Of a stretch of DNA of 64,000 nt, positions 7,866 to 17,802 are shown in pieces. The DNA comes from Planctomycetota bacterium (GTDB lineage: Bacteria > Planctomycetota > Phycisphaerae > Phycisphaerales > UBA1924), in assembly GCA_020831805.1 (NCBI GenBank), contig JAFIFX010000010.1, positions 1 to 64,000 on the forward strand, read 5' to 3'. Each line of letters begins with the position of its first letter. Position 1 is the first letter of the stretch. The translations under genes and the position numbers were made by a program. The notes beneath the pieces are model-generated. The model saw only the letters and a list, made by a program, of their open reading frames with translations. It searched no databases and was not told the DNA's origin.

Positions 7866-8423
7866 ATGACACAGGATGGCACCACCGGTTCTCCGCTCGT
7901 CGGCGTCGTGATGGGTTCCCGCTCGGACTGGGCGGGGACGATGGAGTTCGCGGCGGGGGTGCTCGGGGAGCTGGGGGTGGCGCACGAGACGCGGGTGGTG
8001 TCGGCGCACCGGACGCCGGACCTCTTGGCGTCGTACGCGAAGGGGGCCGAGGGGCGGGGGATCCGGGTGATCATCGCGGGGGCGGGCGGGGCGGCGCACC
8101 TGCCGGGGATGCTGGCGGCGCACACGCACCTGCCGGTGCTGGGGGTGCCGGTGCAATCGAAGGCGCTGAACGGGATGGACTCGCTGCTGTCGATCGCGCA
8201 GATGCCGGCGGGGATCCCGGTGGGGACGCTGGCGATCGGGAAGGCGGGGGCGGTGAACGCGGGGCTGCTGGCCGCGGCGGTGCTGGCGTTGGGAGATGAG
8301 GCGTTGCGCGGGCGGCTGGTGGCGTACCGGGCGGCGCAGACGGAGCGGGTTTTGGGGGATGCGGATCCGAGTGTGGGGGGGGGGGAAGAGACGGAGAGAC
8401 GGAGAGACGGAGAGACGAAGTGA
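7866..8423 (+). CDS. purE: N5-CAIR mutase PurE (class I)
   Basis: Converts N5-CAIR (made by PurK) to CAIR in purine biosynthesis. The class I signature is complete: '[11 protein letters not shown]', 'VVSAHRTPD', '[19 protein letters not shown]', '[17 protein letters not shown]', '[14 protein letters not shown]' and '[14 protein letters not shown]'. The catalytic core ends near residue 165. The last 20 residues ('[15 protein letters not shown]') are encoded by a G11 run and four 8-bp GAGACGGA repeats and are unlike normal PurE ends, so the C-terminus looks newly made by repeat slippage. The ATG follows a TAGCAT hexamer by 5 nt, so the message may be leaderless. Confidence 0.95.
   Translation: MTQDGTTGSPLVGVVMGSRSDWAGTMEFAAGVLGELGVAHETRVVSAHRTPDLLASYAKGAEGRGIRVIIAGAGGAAHLPGMLAAHTHLPVLGVPVQSKALNGMDSLLSIAQMPAGIPVGTLAIGKAGAVNAGLLAAAVLALGDEALRGRLVAYRAAQTERVLGDADPSVGGGEETERRRDGETK
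8375..8418. repeat. G11 tract plus 8-bp tandem repeats in purE 3' end
   Basis: Eleven consecutive G (8375-8385) are followed by about four copies of GAGACGGA (8388-8418). Neither unit is a multiple of three, so length changes would shift the purE reading frame in its dispensable tail. Confidence 0.85.
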
Positions 8424-8468
8424 AAAGGTGGGGCGGGGCTTTGTCGCCCCGGAGGGGCCGGTGGTTGG

Positions 8469-10043
8469 TCAGTCGTCGGATGGTGGGGGGAAGAGGATGA
8501 TGTCGCCGTCGTACTCGGCCTGGGCCTCGGGGGGCAGGGCGTTCCATTCGTTGAGGGTGAACCAGCGGTGGTGGGGCCGGCGCGGGAACTCGCCCTCGGG
8601 CGGGGCGGGGGGCTGCGGGATGGGGCGGGCGTCGTCGTTTTTGCGGTCGGGGCCGGCGGACCAGAGGGTGGGCTGGTCGTCGATGACGGCGTAGCCGAAG
8701 GGCTCGCCGCTGTGGGGGTCGATGGGATCGAAGCGCATGACGGCGGGGTCGATGTCGGCGAGGGATTCGGGCCAGGCGCCGGTGCGGGCGCGGTGGCGGT
8801 GGACGGCGAGGATGGTGAGGGTGGCACGGAGGCGTATGTCATAGCGCAGGTCGAGTTCGAAGGAAATGTTGTGGTTAAAGAAGCGGCTGAGTGCGGGGGC
8901 CAGGCGGCGGTCGGGGTCGGCCCCGAGTGTGGAGCGGAAGAGACGGGCGGATTCGAGTTCCTCGATGGCGTGCGGCTTGCGGGCGGCGTCGCGGGCGTAG
9001 GCCTCGGCGATGGCTGTGTAGACGCGGATCTGCTCCGATGCGGGCGCGAACTGGGCGTCGATGGGGGGTGGGTTGCTGAGTGTGTAGCGGTTGTTGGGAT
9101 CCGCCCACTCCGCCAAGCTTTCGCTGATCCCGAGATCATCGAGATAGGCCCGGCCTCGTTCGTTGAGCCGGTCGGGCTGGTCGGGGTCGAACCAGGCGGG
9201 CAGGAGTTCGACGAACACGCGTTCGTCGAGCCAGAAGGATTGGGAGAGCGGGCGGCGGCGCTGGGCGTGGTCGAGCAGGGCGGACTGGAGGGTTTCGAGC
9301 GATCCGTCTCGGGCACGCCGGCCGTGCCGGTTGAGCATCGCGAGGACGGCGTTGGTCGCTGTGGATTCGACCCCCATGGCCTGAAGCACATCGAGTGGTG
9401 TGCCGCGCTCGGCCAGGAGTCGGTACGCGTCGAGGTACGCGAGGATGATGCTGACGGCCTGACCGAGGTTCCCGATGTGGTGGATGTATTGCCATTCCGA
9501 AGACAGGCGTGTTACCGACGTGCGGACTTGGTAGCCGTCGGAGTCTCCAAGAAAGTACATCTCGAGCATGGTGGTGGGGAGCGGGGGTTGCTCGATCTTG
9601 ATGGCGCCCTCGTCCGTCCGCCATGGTGCGGACTCGAATGCGGCGGCTGCCTGGGCGCGCCGTTCGGCCTCGCGTTCCGGGCCGGGGAAGGGCAGCGCGA
9701 GGTGGGGGCTGGCGAGCAGCTCGCGGATGCGTGCGGTGTGCGGTGCGATGGCCTCGGCCGCGGCCTGTGCGGCGGGCCAGTTGCCGGGCGCGGTGACATC
9801 TTCGAGCGGCATCGGCGCGAAGACCTGGTAGCGTTCCTGCACCGCGAGGTAGGCGTCCCATGCCGTGTCGCTGGCGGCCTGCAGGTCGGCGAGGAGCTGT
9901 TGGTTGGGGTCGGTTTCGTGGGCCCATTCGTTCCAGCGGGTGATGAAGGCCTCGGCGGTTTCGTCGGGCCCGATGGTGGGCTGGGCGGGGGCGAGGCCGG
10001 CGGCGAGGGCGAGGGCGGCGAGGATGGGGGCGGCTCGGGGCAT
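8469..10043 (-). CDS. Hypothetical secreted protein
   Basis: About 524 aa from the ATG at 10043, which opens a signal peptide ('MPRAAPILAALALAAGLAPAQP'). The body is alpha-helical, with no enzyme motif I recognise. The last 80 residues ('ILAVHRHRARTGAWPESLADI...FDPIDPHSGEPFGYAVIDDQPTLWSAGPDRKNDD') follow a pattern I associate with many planctomycete proteins: a helix with 'G.WP.SL', then 'DP.SG.P..Y', then a 'lySaGpD.knDDg' end. Its function is not known to me. The track's 591-aa version begins inside the repeat array at 10140-10275, so the extra N-terminus is rejected. It converges on purE. Confidence 0.7.
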   Translation of the reverse strand: MPRAAPILAALALAAGLAPAQPTIGPDETAEAFITRWNEWAHETDPNQQLLADLQAASDTAWDAYLAVQERYQVFAPMPLEDVTAPGNWPAAQAAAEAIAPHTARIRELLASPHLALPFPGPEREAERRAQAAAAFESAPWRTDEGAIKIEQPPLPTTMLEMYFLGDSDGYQVRTSVTRLSSEWQYIHHIGNLGQAVSIILAYLDAYRLLAERGTPLDVLQAMGVESTATNAVLAMLNRHGRRARDGSLETLQSALLDHAQRRRPLSQSFWLDERVFVELLPAWFDPDQPDRLNERGRAYLDDLGISESLAEWADPNNRYTLSNPPPIDAQFAPASEQIRVYTAIAEAYARDAARKPHAIEELESARLFRSTLGADPDRRLAPALSRFFNHNISFELDLRYDIRLRATLTILAVHRHRARTGAWPESLADIDPAVMRFDPIDPHSGEPFGYAVIDDQPTLWSAGPDRKNDDARPIPQPPAPPEGEFPRRPHHRWFTLNEWNALPPEAQAEYDGDIILFPPPSDD

Positions 10044-10113
10044 GGGGGATGGTACGGGTGGGGTGGTTGGGGGTTGCTGATTGAGGTTGGGCGGTGAGGG
10101 GTGATGTGGGGGG

Positions 10114-10140
10114 CGTGCAGAAGGCTTCGCCGTCTGCACG
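10114..10140. repeat. Intergenic hairpin
   Basis: CGTGCAGA-AGGC-TTCG-CC-GTCTGCACG forms a long stem with a TTCG loop. It abuts the 43-bp repeat array and lies upstream of the 8469-10043 gene. Confidence 0.6.
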
Positions 10141-10275
10141 GCACCCGGCTGAAGACACGGGTTGCCCTTCGGGTCAACCCGTGGCACCCGGTTGAGGACA
10201 CGGGTTGCCCTTCGGGTCAACCCGTGGCACCCGGTTGAGGACACGGGTTGCCCTTTGGGACAACCCGTGGCACCC
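10140..10275. repeat. REP-like array, three 43-bp units
   Basis: Three tandem units start at 10140, 10183 and 10226, with a partial fourth at 10269. Each contains the hairpin CACGGGTTG-CCC-TTC-GGG-T-CAACCCGTG. The third unit has TTT and A in place of TTC and T around the loop. This is the same family, inverted, as the hairpin at 653-678. Confidence 0.85.
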
Positions 10276-10304
10276 GGGCGTGGGGTTGGCGGGTTTGGTG
10301 TTGG

Positions 10305-10316
10305 TATGCTTGCGGG
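10305..10316 (+). promoter_or_regulatory. -10 element of a probable leaderless promoter
   Basis: TATGCT (10305-10310) lies 6 nt before the GTG at 10317, the same spacing as at 2757, 4246 and 52017. Confidence 0.45.
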
Positions 10317-11120
10317 GTGAAGCTGGCGGTGGTCATCCCGGTGTATAACGAGCGGGCGTTGTTGCCTCGGTTATTTCAGCGGTTGATGTCGGTGCCGCCG
10401 CCGCACACGCCGCGGGGGATGCCGTGCGAGCGGGTGGTGATCCTGGTGGACGACGGGTCGACGGATGGGTCGCGGGATGTGGTGCAGGCGCTGGCGGACA
10501 AGCACCCTGGGGTGGTGGCGGTGCTGGCGCCGACGAACCGGGGCAAGGGGGCGGCGTTGCGGCTGGGGCTGGACAAGGCGCTGGAGCTGGGCGCGCGGGT
10601 GGCGATCATCCAGGACGCGGACCTGGAGTACGACCCGGGGGACCAGGCGGCGGTGCTGGCGCCGATCCTGGACGGGCGGGCGGACGCGGTGATCGGGACG
10701 CGGTTCCTGGGGCAGACGCACCGGGTGCTGTACTACTGGCACCAGCTGGCGAACCGGGTGATCACGATCTTCAGCAACATGCTCAGCAACCTGAACCTGA
10801 CGGACATCGAGTGCGGGTACAAGGCGTTCTCGCGTCCGGTACTCGAGCGGCTGCGGCTGACGGAGGACCGGTTCGGGGTCGAGCCGGAGATCGTGGCCAA
10901 GCTGGCGCGGATGCGGCTGCCGGAGGGGGCGGAGGGTGCCGGGGTGGCCGGCGAGGCGGGGGGGGAGGGGGAAGGCCCGTCGGCGGGGCGGAGCCGGGCG
11001 ATCCGGATCTACGAGGTGCCGGTGTCGTACGCGGGGCGGACCTACGCGGAGGGGAAGAAGATCGGGTGGAAGGACGGGGTGGCGGCGATGTGGTGCATCC
11101 TGCGGCACAACCTGTTCTGA
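10317..11120 (+). CDS. Glycosyltransferase family 2 (DPM/DPG synthase-like)
   Basis: A 267-aa GT-A enzyme that probably moves a sugar from a nucleotide donor to a polyprenyl-phosphate carrier. It has 'LAVVIPVYNERALLPRL' at the N-terminus, 'VDDGSTDGSRDVV', 'NRGKGAALRLGLDKAL', the metal-binding 'QDADLEYDP', and 'DAVIGTRFLG'. The region 'NMLSNLNLTDIECGYKAF' matches the acceptor side of dolichyl-phosphate mannose/glucose-type synthases. The end has 'YEVPVSYAGRTYAEGKKIGWKDG', also typical. There is no C-terminal membrane helix. The GTG start follows a TATGCT box; the upstream extension to 10248 in the track runs into the repeat array and is rejected. A low-complexity Gly/Glu insertion lies near residue 210. 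Confidence 0.88.
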   Translation: MKLAVVIPVYNERALLPRLFQRLMSVPPPHTPRGMPCERVVILVDDGSTDGSRDVVQALADKHPGVVAVLAPTNRGKGAALRLGLDKALELGARVAIIQDADLEYDPGDQAAVLAPILDGRADAVIGTRFLGQTHRVLYYWHQLANRVITIFSNMLSNLNLTDIECGYKAFSRPVLERLRLTEDRFGVEPEIVAKLARMRLPEGAEGAGVAGEAGGEGEGPSAGRSRAIRIYEVPVSYAGRTYAEGKKIGWKDGVAAMWCILRHNLF

Positions 11121-11243
11121 GCCGGGGGTCGGTGGGGCGGGGTGCGGGGGCGGACGGGGGATTTTGGGGTCGGCGGGGGCGTTGCGGGCGCATGTGCGGC
11201 GGGCGGGTGTTAGGATGAGCATGGCACCGAGGGAGGCCCCGCG

Positions 11244-12116
11244 TTGACGACCATCGACCGGCTGACGGACCTGCTAAACCGGCTGGGTTCGTACGCGCTG
11301 TGGCAGGTGGCGATCGAGCTGTTGCTGATCTGGGTGGCGGTCTTCGCGGTGATCCGGTTCATCCAGGGCACGCGGGCGGCCCGCGCGCTCAAGGGTCTGA
11401 TCGTGCTGCTGGTGCTGGGCACGGTGATGGTTCGGGTGCTGGGGGATGACTCGTTCCAGCGGCTGGGGTACCTGTATGACCGCTTGCTGGCGGTGATCGC
11501 GGTGGCGCTGGTGGTGATCTTCCAGCCGGAGCTGCGTCGGGGGCTGATCCGGCTGGGCGAGACGCGGTTTTTCCGCAACACGGCGGAGGGGTCGGAGGCG
11601 ACGGTCGGGGCGGTCGCGCCGGCGTGCTCGTACCTGTCCAAGTCGCGGTTCGGGGCGATCATGGTGATCGAGCGGACGACGGGGCTCAAGACGCTGGTCG
11701 AGGGCGGGACGGAGCTGAACGCGGAGCTGAGCGCCGCGCTGCTGCAGACTATCTTCTACCCCGGCACGGCGTTGCATGACCTGGCGGTGGTGATCAAGGG
11801 CAACACGGTCCACGCCGCGGGCGTGCAGCTGCCGATGGCTGACCCGGGGGACATGACGGACCCGCGGTTCGGTTCGCGCCATCGGGCGGCGGTGGGGCTG
11901 ACGAAGGAGTCGGACGCGATCGTGGTGGTGGTGTCGGAGGAGACGGGCGAGATCCGGCTGGCCGAGCGGGGGGAGCTGTCCGGGCCGATCCCGACGGACC
12001 GGTTCGCCGACGAGCTGCGCGAGCGGCTGGGACGCGTCCCGATGCCGGTGGACGCGGACGGCCACAGCGAGGGGTTCGAGGGGGGCGAGGGCTCGAAGCA
12101 GAACGGGAAGGATTAA
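11244..12116 (+). CDS. cdaA: Diadenylate cyclase CdaA
   Basis: Makes the second messenger c-di-AMP from two ATP. Three N-terminal membrane helices (about 16-40, 48-66, 76-93) are followed by the DAC domain. 'FGAIMVIER', 'GTELNAELSAALLQTIF' and 'GSRHRAAVGL' (R212-H213-R214) are classic. The usual D-G-A motif reads D179-L180-A181 in 'ALHDLAVVIKG', which is unusual. The TTG start at 11244 is supported by GGGAGG 7 nt upstream and lack of a suitable ATG. The gene is followed after 3 bp by a YbbR/CdaR-like regulator, the standard pairing. Confidence 0.92.
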   Translation: MTTIDRLTDLLNRLGSYALWQVAIELLLIWVAVFAVIRFIQGTRAARALKGLIVLLVLGTVMVRVLGDDSFQRLGYLYDRLLAVIAVALVVIFQPELRRGLIRLGETRFFRNTAEGSEATVGAVAPACSYLSKSRFGAIMVIERTTGLKTLVEGGTELNAELSAALLQTIFYPGTALHDLAVVIKGNTVHAAGVQLPMADPGDMTDPRFGSRHRAAVGLTKESDAIVVVVSEETGEIRLAERGELSGPIPTDRFADELRERLGRVPMPVDADGHSEGFEGGEGSKQNGKD

Positions 12117-12119
12117 GGC

Positions 12120-13169
12120 TTGGCGAACGCGAAGGCGAAATCCCGGCGGATCGACCTGCGGACGGTGCTGCTGGTGTCCATGGTGACGCTGCTGGTGTGG
12201 CTGCTGGCCGAGTCGCGGACGGTGCGGACGCAGATCGCGGATCTGTCGCCGCGGCTGGAGGTGGGGACGGCGTCGGGTCTGGTGGCGCGTCCGGCGCCCG
12301 GGTTCGCGTGGCCGGAGTCGGTGAAGGTGACCTTCTCGGGGTCGACGGCGGGGCTGGACCAGGTGGTGCGCTCGCTGCAGGGGCGGCTGGAGCTGCGGGT
12401 GGGCATCGAGGTGCTGGCCACGCCGGGCGTGCACGAGATCGACATGCGCGAGGTGCTGCGGACATCCGAGCTGATCGTGACCGCGGGGGCGGGCGTGGTG
12501 GAGGTCAACCCACAGCGGGTGCGGGTGGAGGTCGATTCGCTGCGCGAGACCTCCCTGCCGGTGCGGATCATCGAGCCGGACGGTGTGGCCTTTGAGAGCA
12601 ACGGGCGTCCGACGCCGATGCCGGGGGCGTTGCGGGTGCGTGGGCCCTCGTCGGTGCTGGCGCGGCTGGAGGGGGCCGAGGGGCTGGTGCGGCTGGATCC
12701 GGCGCTGGTCGCGGGGCTGACGCCGGGGCGTGCCGAGACGCTGGGGCGGTTGCGGGTCGAGGTGCCCGAGGATCAGGACCGCTGGGCGACGAGGTTCGAG
12801 CCGGACTATGTGGATGTGGCCCTGACGCTGCGGTCGCGGACGCAGTCGCTGGTGCTGTCGTCGATGCCGGTGCAGATCCAGCTGGCGCCGGGGGAGGTGG
12901 GGCGTTGGCGGGTGTCGTTGCCGCCGGGCGGGCAGGATCTGGTGGGGGTGGAGGTGACCGGGCCGAGCGATCAGATCGAGCGGCTGCGGTCGGGCCAGCT
13001 GGTGCCCGAGGCGGTGGTGACGCTGAGCTTTGACGAGCTGGAGCGGGGGATCGAGTCGAAGGAGGCCCAGGTCATGGGGCTGCCGACGGGGGTGCAGATC
13101 AGCCCCGAGGCGAACCTGATGGTCCGGCTGGGGATCCAGCGGATCGGGCGGGAGGAGAACGGGGGGTAA
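12120..13169 (+). CDS. YbbR/CdaR-like regulator of CdaA
   Basis: A 349-aa protein with one N-terminal membrane anchor ('TVLLVSMVTLLVWLLAES') and an extracytoplasmic beta-rich body. Repeated segments such as 'VKVTFSGSTAGLDQV', 'LRVRGPSSVLARLEGAEGLV' and 'VEVTGPSDQIERL' follow the YbbR pattern ('v.v.Gp...l..i..v.a.vdl'). CdaR proteins bind and tune CdaA in the membrane. It uses a TTG start 3 bp after cdaA, so the two are translationally linked. In many bacteria glmM follows as a third gene; here it does not. Confidence 0.82.
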   Translation: MANAKAKSRRIDLRTVLLVSMVTLLVWLLAESRTVRTQIADLSPRLEVGTASGLVARPAPGFAWPESVKVTFSGSTAGLDQVVRSLQGRLELRVGIEVLATPGVHEIDMREVLRTSELIVTAGAGVVEVNPQRVRVEVDSLRETSLPVRIIEPDGVAFESNGRPTPMPGALRVRGPSSVLARLEGAEGLVRLDPALVAGLTPGRAETLGRLRVEVPEDQDRWATRFEPDYVDVALTLRSRTQSLVLSSMPVQIQLAPGEVGRWRVSLPPGGQDLVGVEVTGPSDQIERLRSGQLVPEAVVTLSFDELERGIESKEAQVMGLPTGVQISPEANLMVRLGIQRIGREENGG

Positions 13170-13420
13170 GTTTTGAAGCCGCAGCGGTTTCCGCTGGATG
13201 GGCTGCCGGCGGGGTCGGGCGGTCGCGGGCTTGGCCCCAGCCTGGCGAGGGGTGCGTGGCGGGTGTTCGCGGTGCGATTCAGCGGTCCGGGCGGCGGGAC
13301 TTTCGCGGGCCCGCGACCTACCCTTCCGACCCCCTGTCCGAGCGGGCGGGGGCCTTTCGGACCGCATGAAACAACCGATGCCCGTGTCACGCGACGGCGT
13401 GCGGGGGCGTGGAGCCAGCC

Positions 13421-14995
<1,575 letters not shown>

Positions 14996-15036
14996 TAAGC
15001 CCTGTTCGGGGCGGGGGATCGGCTGACAGACTGAAG

Positions 15037-15066
15037 CCGGCGGACGCGGGGCGTCCGCCGGTTTTT
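15037..15066 (+). terminator. Intrinsic terminator after atpA
   Basis: An 11-bp perfect stem (CCGGCGGACGC / GCGTCCGCCGG) with a GGG loop and five T. Confidence 0.92.
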
Positions 15067-15197
15067 CGTGCGCTCCCGTGGTCTTGGGGGCATGGGTTGG
15101 CCGACCGGGGCGTCGCGGGCCGCTCTTTGTGGGGTGCGGCGGCCGCGTGGGCCGGCGTGCCGGAACGGTCGGGCCGTTGGGCCCGGAGGAGTCGGTC

Positions 15198-17567
15198 ATG
15201 CGCGTTTCTTGTGCGATCGTGCTGGTGGCGGGGTGTGTGGGGGTTGGGGGGGTAGCGGGTGCGGATCCGGGCGAGCCGCTGTTCTCCGGGCTGGGGTTCT
15301 ACACGCAGGAGCGGGTGCGGGGCGTCTGGGTGGGCGACCTCAACGGCGACGGCACGCCGGAGGTGGTCTGCCAGGAGGGGGACTTCCGGATCGCGACCTT
15401 CCGGCGCGTCGGGGGTCGGTACGAGCGGCTGAGCACGCTCGAGTCGGTCGACGAGATCACCTCGTTCGTGGTCGCGGACATGGACAATGACGGGCGCCCG
15501 GACCTGGTGCTCTCGACCGCGACCGGATTCCGGGTCACGATCTGGTGGAACGGCGGGGACGGGGTGTTCCCGTCGGGCTCGCCCAGGGTCATCGGCGGGA
15601 GCAACGACACCCGCTCGGTCGCGGTGGCGGACCTGAACGGCAATGGGCTGCTCGATCTGATCTGCTCGGTGACCTTCGCGGACAAGATGCACTTCATCCG
15701 CAACAACGGTGGGCGGAGTTTCAGCGCCTTCGGCAGCAGCAACGCGGGCGCGGCGCCGGGCGCCGTGGTCAGCGGGGCATTCCGGGGTCCGGGCACGGCA
15801 GACTTCGCGATCGTCGCCCGGGACGACGAGGCGGTTGAGTATCACCGCGTCACGACCACGACTTCGGGGAGCTTCCGATCCGTCCGCACGCCGTACCCCA
15901 TCGGCGCTGCGCCGGGCTCGCTGTTCGTGGCGGATCTGGACGGGGACGGGTTCGATGATCTGCTGGTTCCCGGCGTGGATCAGGCGGTCGTGTGGGTGTT
16001 GATGGGATCGGCCGATGGTCTCGGCCCGCCCGCGGCGGCGCCGGTCTCGCTGTCACCCACGCGGGTCGGTGCGATGGACCTCGACGGCGACGGGCGGCCT
16101 TCGATCGTGGCGGTCGATCGGAACGCGACCCGCTTCGCCGTGCTCGACCAGGATGCGGGCGGGTTCGCGCCCGAACGGTTGCTCGAGATCGCCTTCCGCA
16201 CCGACGCGCTGGCGTTCGGCGATGTGAGCGGCGACGGGCTGGCCGACATGGTGTTCGGCACGGAGTTCGATTTCGTCGGTACGATGGCGGGGGACGGCGC
16301 GGGCGGCTTCGTGGTGCGCGATTCGATCGGGGTTGAGCCGGACACCAGCGACTTTTTGTATGAGTTCGATCTGGCGGACCTGAACGGCGACGGTGTGCCG
16401 GACCTGCTGGTGCTCGACTACGACCTCAACCGGCTGTCGGTGTCGCTGGCCTCCGCGCCGGGGGTCTTTGGGGCTCCAACGCACTACGCGACTTCCGCGA
16501 ACCCGTTCACGATGGTCGTGGCGGACCTGACGATGAACGGCCATGCGGATGTGGTCGTGTCGCACTTCAACAACGATGTCGTGCATCTTTATCAGGGCGT
16601 CGGTGGGGGCGCGCTGAACCCCGTGCCGCGGACCTTCACGCTCGGTGGGTTCGGCTATCAGGTCGCGGCGGCGGACATGAACGGGAGCGGGTCGCCGGAC
16701 CTTGTGGCGCTGGCCGCGATTCAGAACCGGCTGAACATCTCGTTCAACGACGGGGCCGGCAACTTCGCCATGCCGCAGGTGTCGGTGCCGCTGAGTGCCC
16801 CCGGCCTGGAGCAGCCCGTGGCCATGGTGATCCATGACTTTGACCAGGACGGCGACCTCGATATCGCGGTGATCAGCCAGTTCGGTACGACGCTGCGGAT
16901 CGTGCGGAACGAGGGTGCCTCGGGGTTTGCCGTCCGCAATGCGATCACGCTGCCCGGTGAGGCGGGCTCGATCGTGGTCACCGATTTCGATGAGGACGGG
17001 GACGCGGACCTGGTGTTGCTGGGCTCGGCGACGGCATCGGGCTTCGGAGGGTTGCAGGTGATCATCCAACGGGACGACGCGCCGGGGTTCTTTCTGACCG
17101 GGCCGCGGATCCCGCTGCCGCTCGGGGGCTCCTACCGGGGGCTGCTGCTGGCGGACCTGGACGGCGATGGGATCGAGGACCTGGTGACGGGTTGCGCGCG
17201 GACGGCGTCGTTGGTGATGCTGCGCGGCACGGATCCCGGGTTCGGGGCGCCGACGCCGTTCTTCGCGGGTCGCGTGGTGACCGTGCCGCGGGCGGTCGAC
17301 CTGGACGAGGACGGGGATCTGGACCTGGTGTGGGCGGTGATCCCGGGGGGCGAGATCGGGGTGCTGCGGAACACGCGGTTGTCGCCGGTACAGCCCTGCC
17401 CGGCGGACCTCACCGGGGACGGCGTGGTCAACTTCTTCGACCTCAGTGAGTTCATGGCGTTGTTCAACGCCCAGGACCCGGCGGCCGACCTGGCCCCGCC
17501 GTTCGGGGTGTGGAACTTCTTTGATGTGTCGGCCTATCTGGCTCTGTACAACGAGGGCTGCCCCTGA
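15198..17567 (+). CDS. VCBS/FG-GAP repeat protein with GC-type dockerin-like tail
   Basis: A 789-aa secreted protein with a signal peptide ('CAIVLVAGCVGVGGVAGA'). The body has more than ten FG-GAP/VCBS-like repeats with calcium-binding loops ('VGDLNGDGTPEVV', 'VADMDNDGRPDLVL', 'VTDFDEDGDADLVLLG'), predicted to fold as beta-propellers, probably for binding rather than catalysis. The C-terminal tag starts 'CPADLTGDGVVNFFDLSEF' and ends 'LALYNEGCP'. The first EF-hand loop is canonical; the second is the degenerate form 'DLAPPFGVWNFFD'. The ATG has GGAGG about 8 nt upstream. It stands alone after the atpA terminator. Confidence 0.85.
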   Translation: MRVSCAIVLVAGCVGVGGVAGADPGEPLFSGLGFYTQERVRGVWVGDLNGDGTPEVVCQEGDFRIATFRRVGGRYERLSTLESVDEITSFVVADMDNDGRPDLVLSTATGFRVTIWWNGGDGVFPSGSPRVIGGSNDTRSVAVADLNGNGLLDLICSVTFADKMHFIRNNGGRSFSAFGSSNAGAAPGAVVSGAFRGPGTADFAIVARDDEAVEYHRVTTTTSGSFRSVRTPYPIGAAPGSLFVADLDGDGFDDLLVPGVDQAVVWVLMGSADGLGPPAAAPVSLSPTRVGAMDLDGDGRPSIVAVDRNATRFAVLDQDAGGFAPERLLEIAFRTDALAFGDVSGDGLADMVFGTEFDFVGTMAGDGAGGFVVRDSIGVEPDTSDFLYEFDLADLNGDGVPDLLVLDYDLNRLSVSLASAPGVFGAPTHYATSANPFTMVVADLTMNGHADVVVSHFNNDVVHLYQGVGGGALNPVPRTFTLGGFGYQVAAADMNGSGSPDLVALAAIQNRLNISFNDGAGNFAMPQVSVPLSAPGLEQPVAMVIHDFDQDGDLDIAVISQFGTTLRIVRNEGASGFAVRNAITLPGEAGSIVVTDFDEDGDADLVLLGSATASGFGGLQVIIQRDDAPGFFLTGPRIPLPLGGSYRGLLLADLDGDGIEDLVTGCARTASLVMLRGTDPGFGAPTPFFAGRVVTVPRAVDLDEDGDLDLVWAVIPGGEIGVLRNTRLSPVQPCPADLTGDGVVNFFDLSEFMALFNAQDPAADLAPPFGVWNFFDVSAYLALYNEGCP

Positions 17568-17716
17568 GGGTTTGCCCGTGCGGGGGGGAGGTGCGGGGCC
17601 GGCGGCTGGAAGGCCACGGCCCGCGTTTCTCGGGGCATTTTGGGGGGCCTGGAGGTTTGCGGTCCTGCGAGCGTGGGTGATATAGGGCATCCGGGGCTGG
17701 AATTGATGCAACCGGC

Positions 17717-17745
17717 TTGGCTGTTCGGGGCGTATCGGGTACTTT
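17717..17745 (+). promoter_or_regulatory. Promoter of the metalloprotease gene
   Basis: TTGGCT - 17 nt - TACTTT, giving a leader of about 50 nt before the ATG at 17803. Confidence 0.55.
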
Positions 17746-17802
17746 AAGGCGACCCGCATGGCCGGGAGTTCTTCCCGGACCTTGGCCGACTTGGAGATAC
17801 CG

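Noticed and set aside
5563-9391. Very long minus-strand ORFs (769 and 787 aa)
   Set aside because: Antisense to the 5446, 6262 and purE genes. Arg/Pro/Ser-rich with no domain signal; typical of high-GC shadow frames.
8568-10097. 509-aa + strand ORF
   Set aside because: Gly/Glu/Val-rich shadow of the minus-strand secreted protein at 8469-10043.
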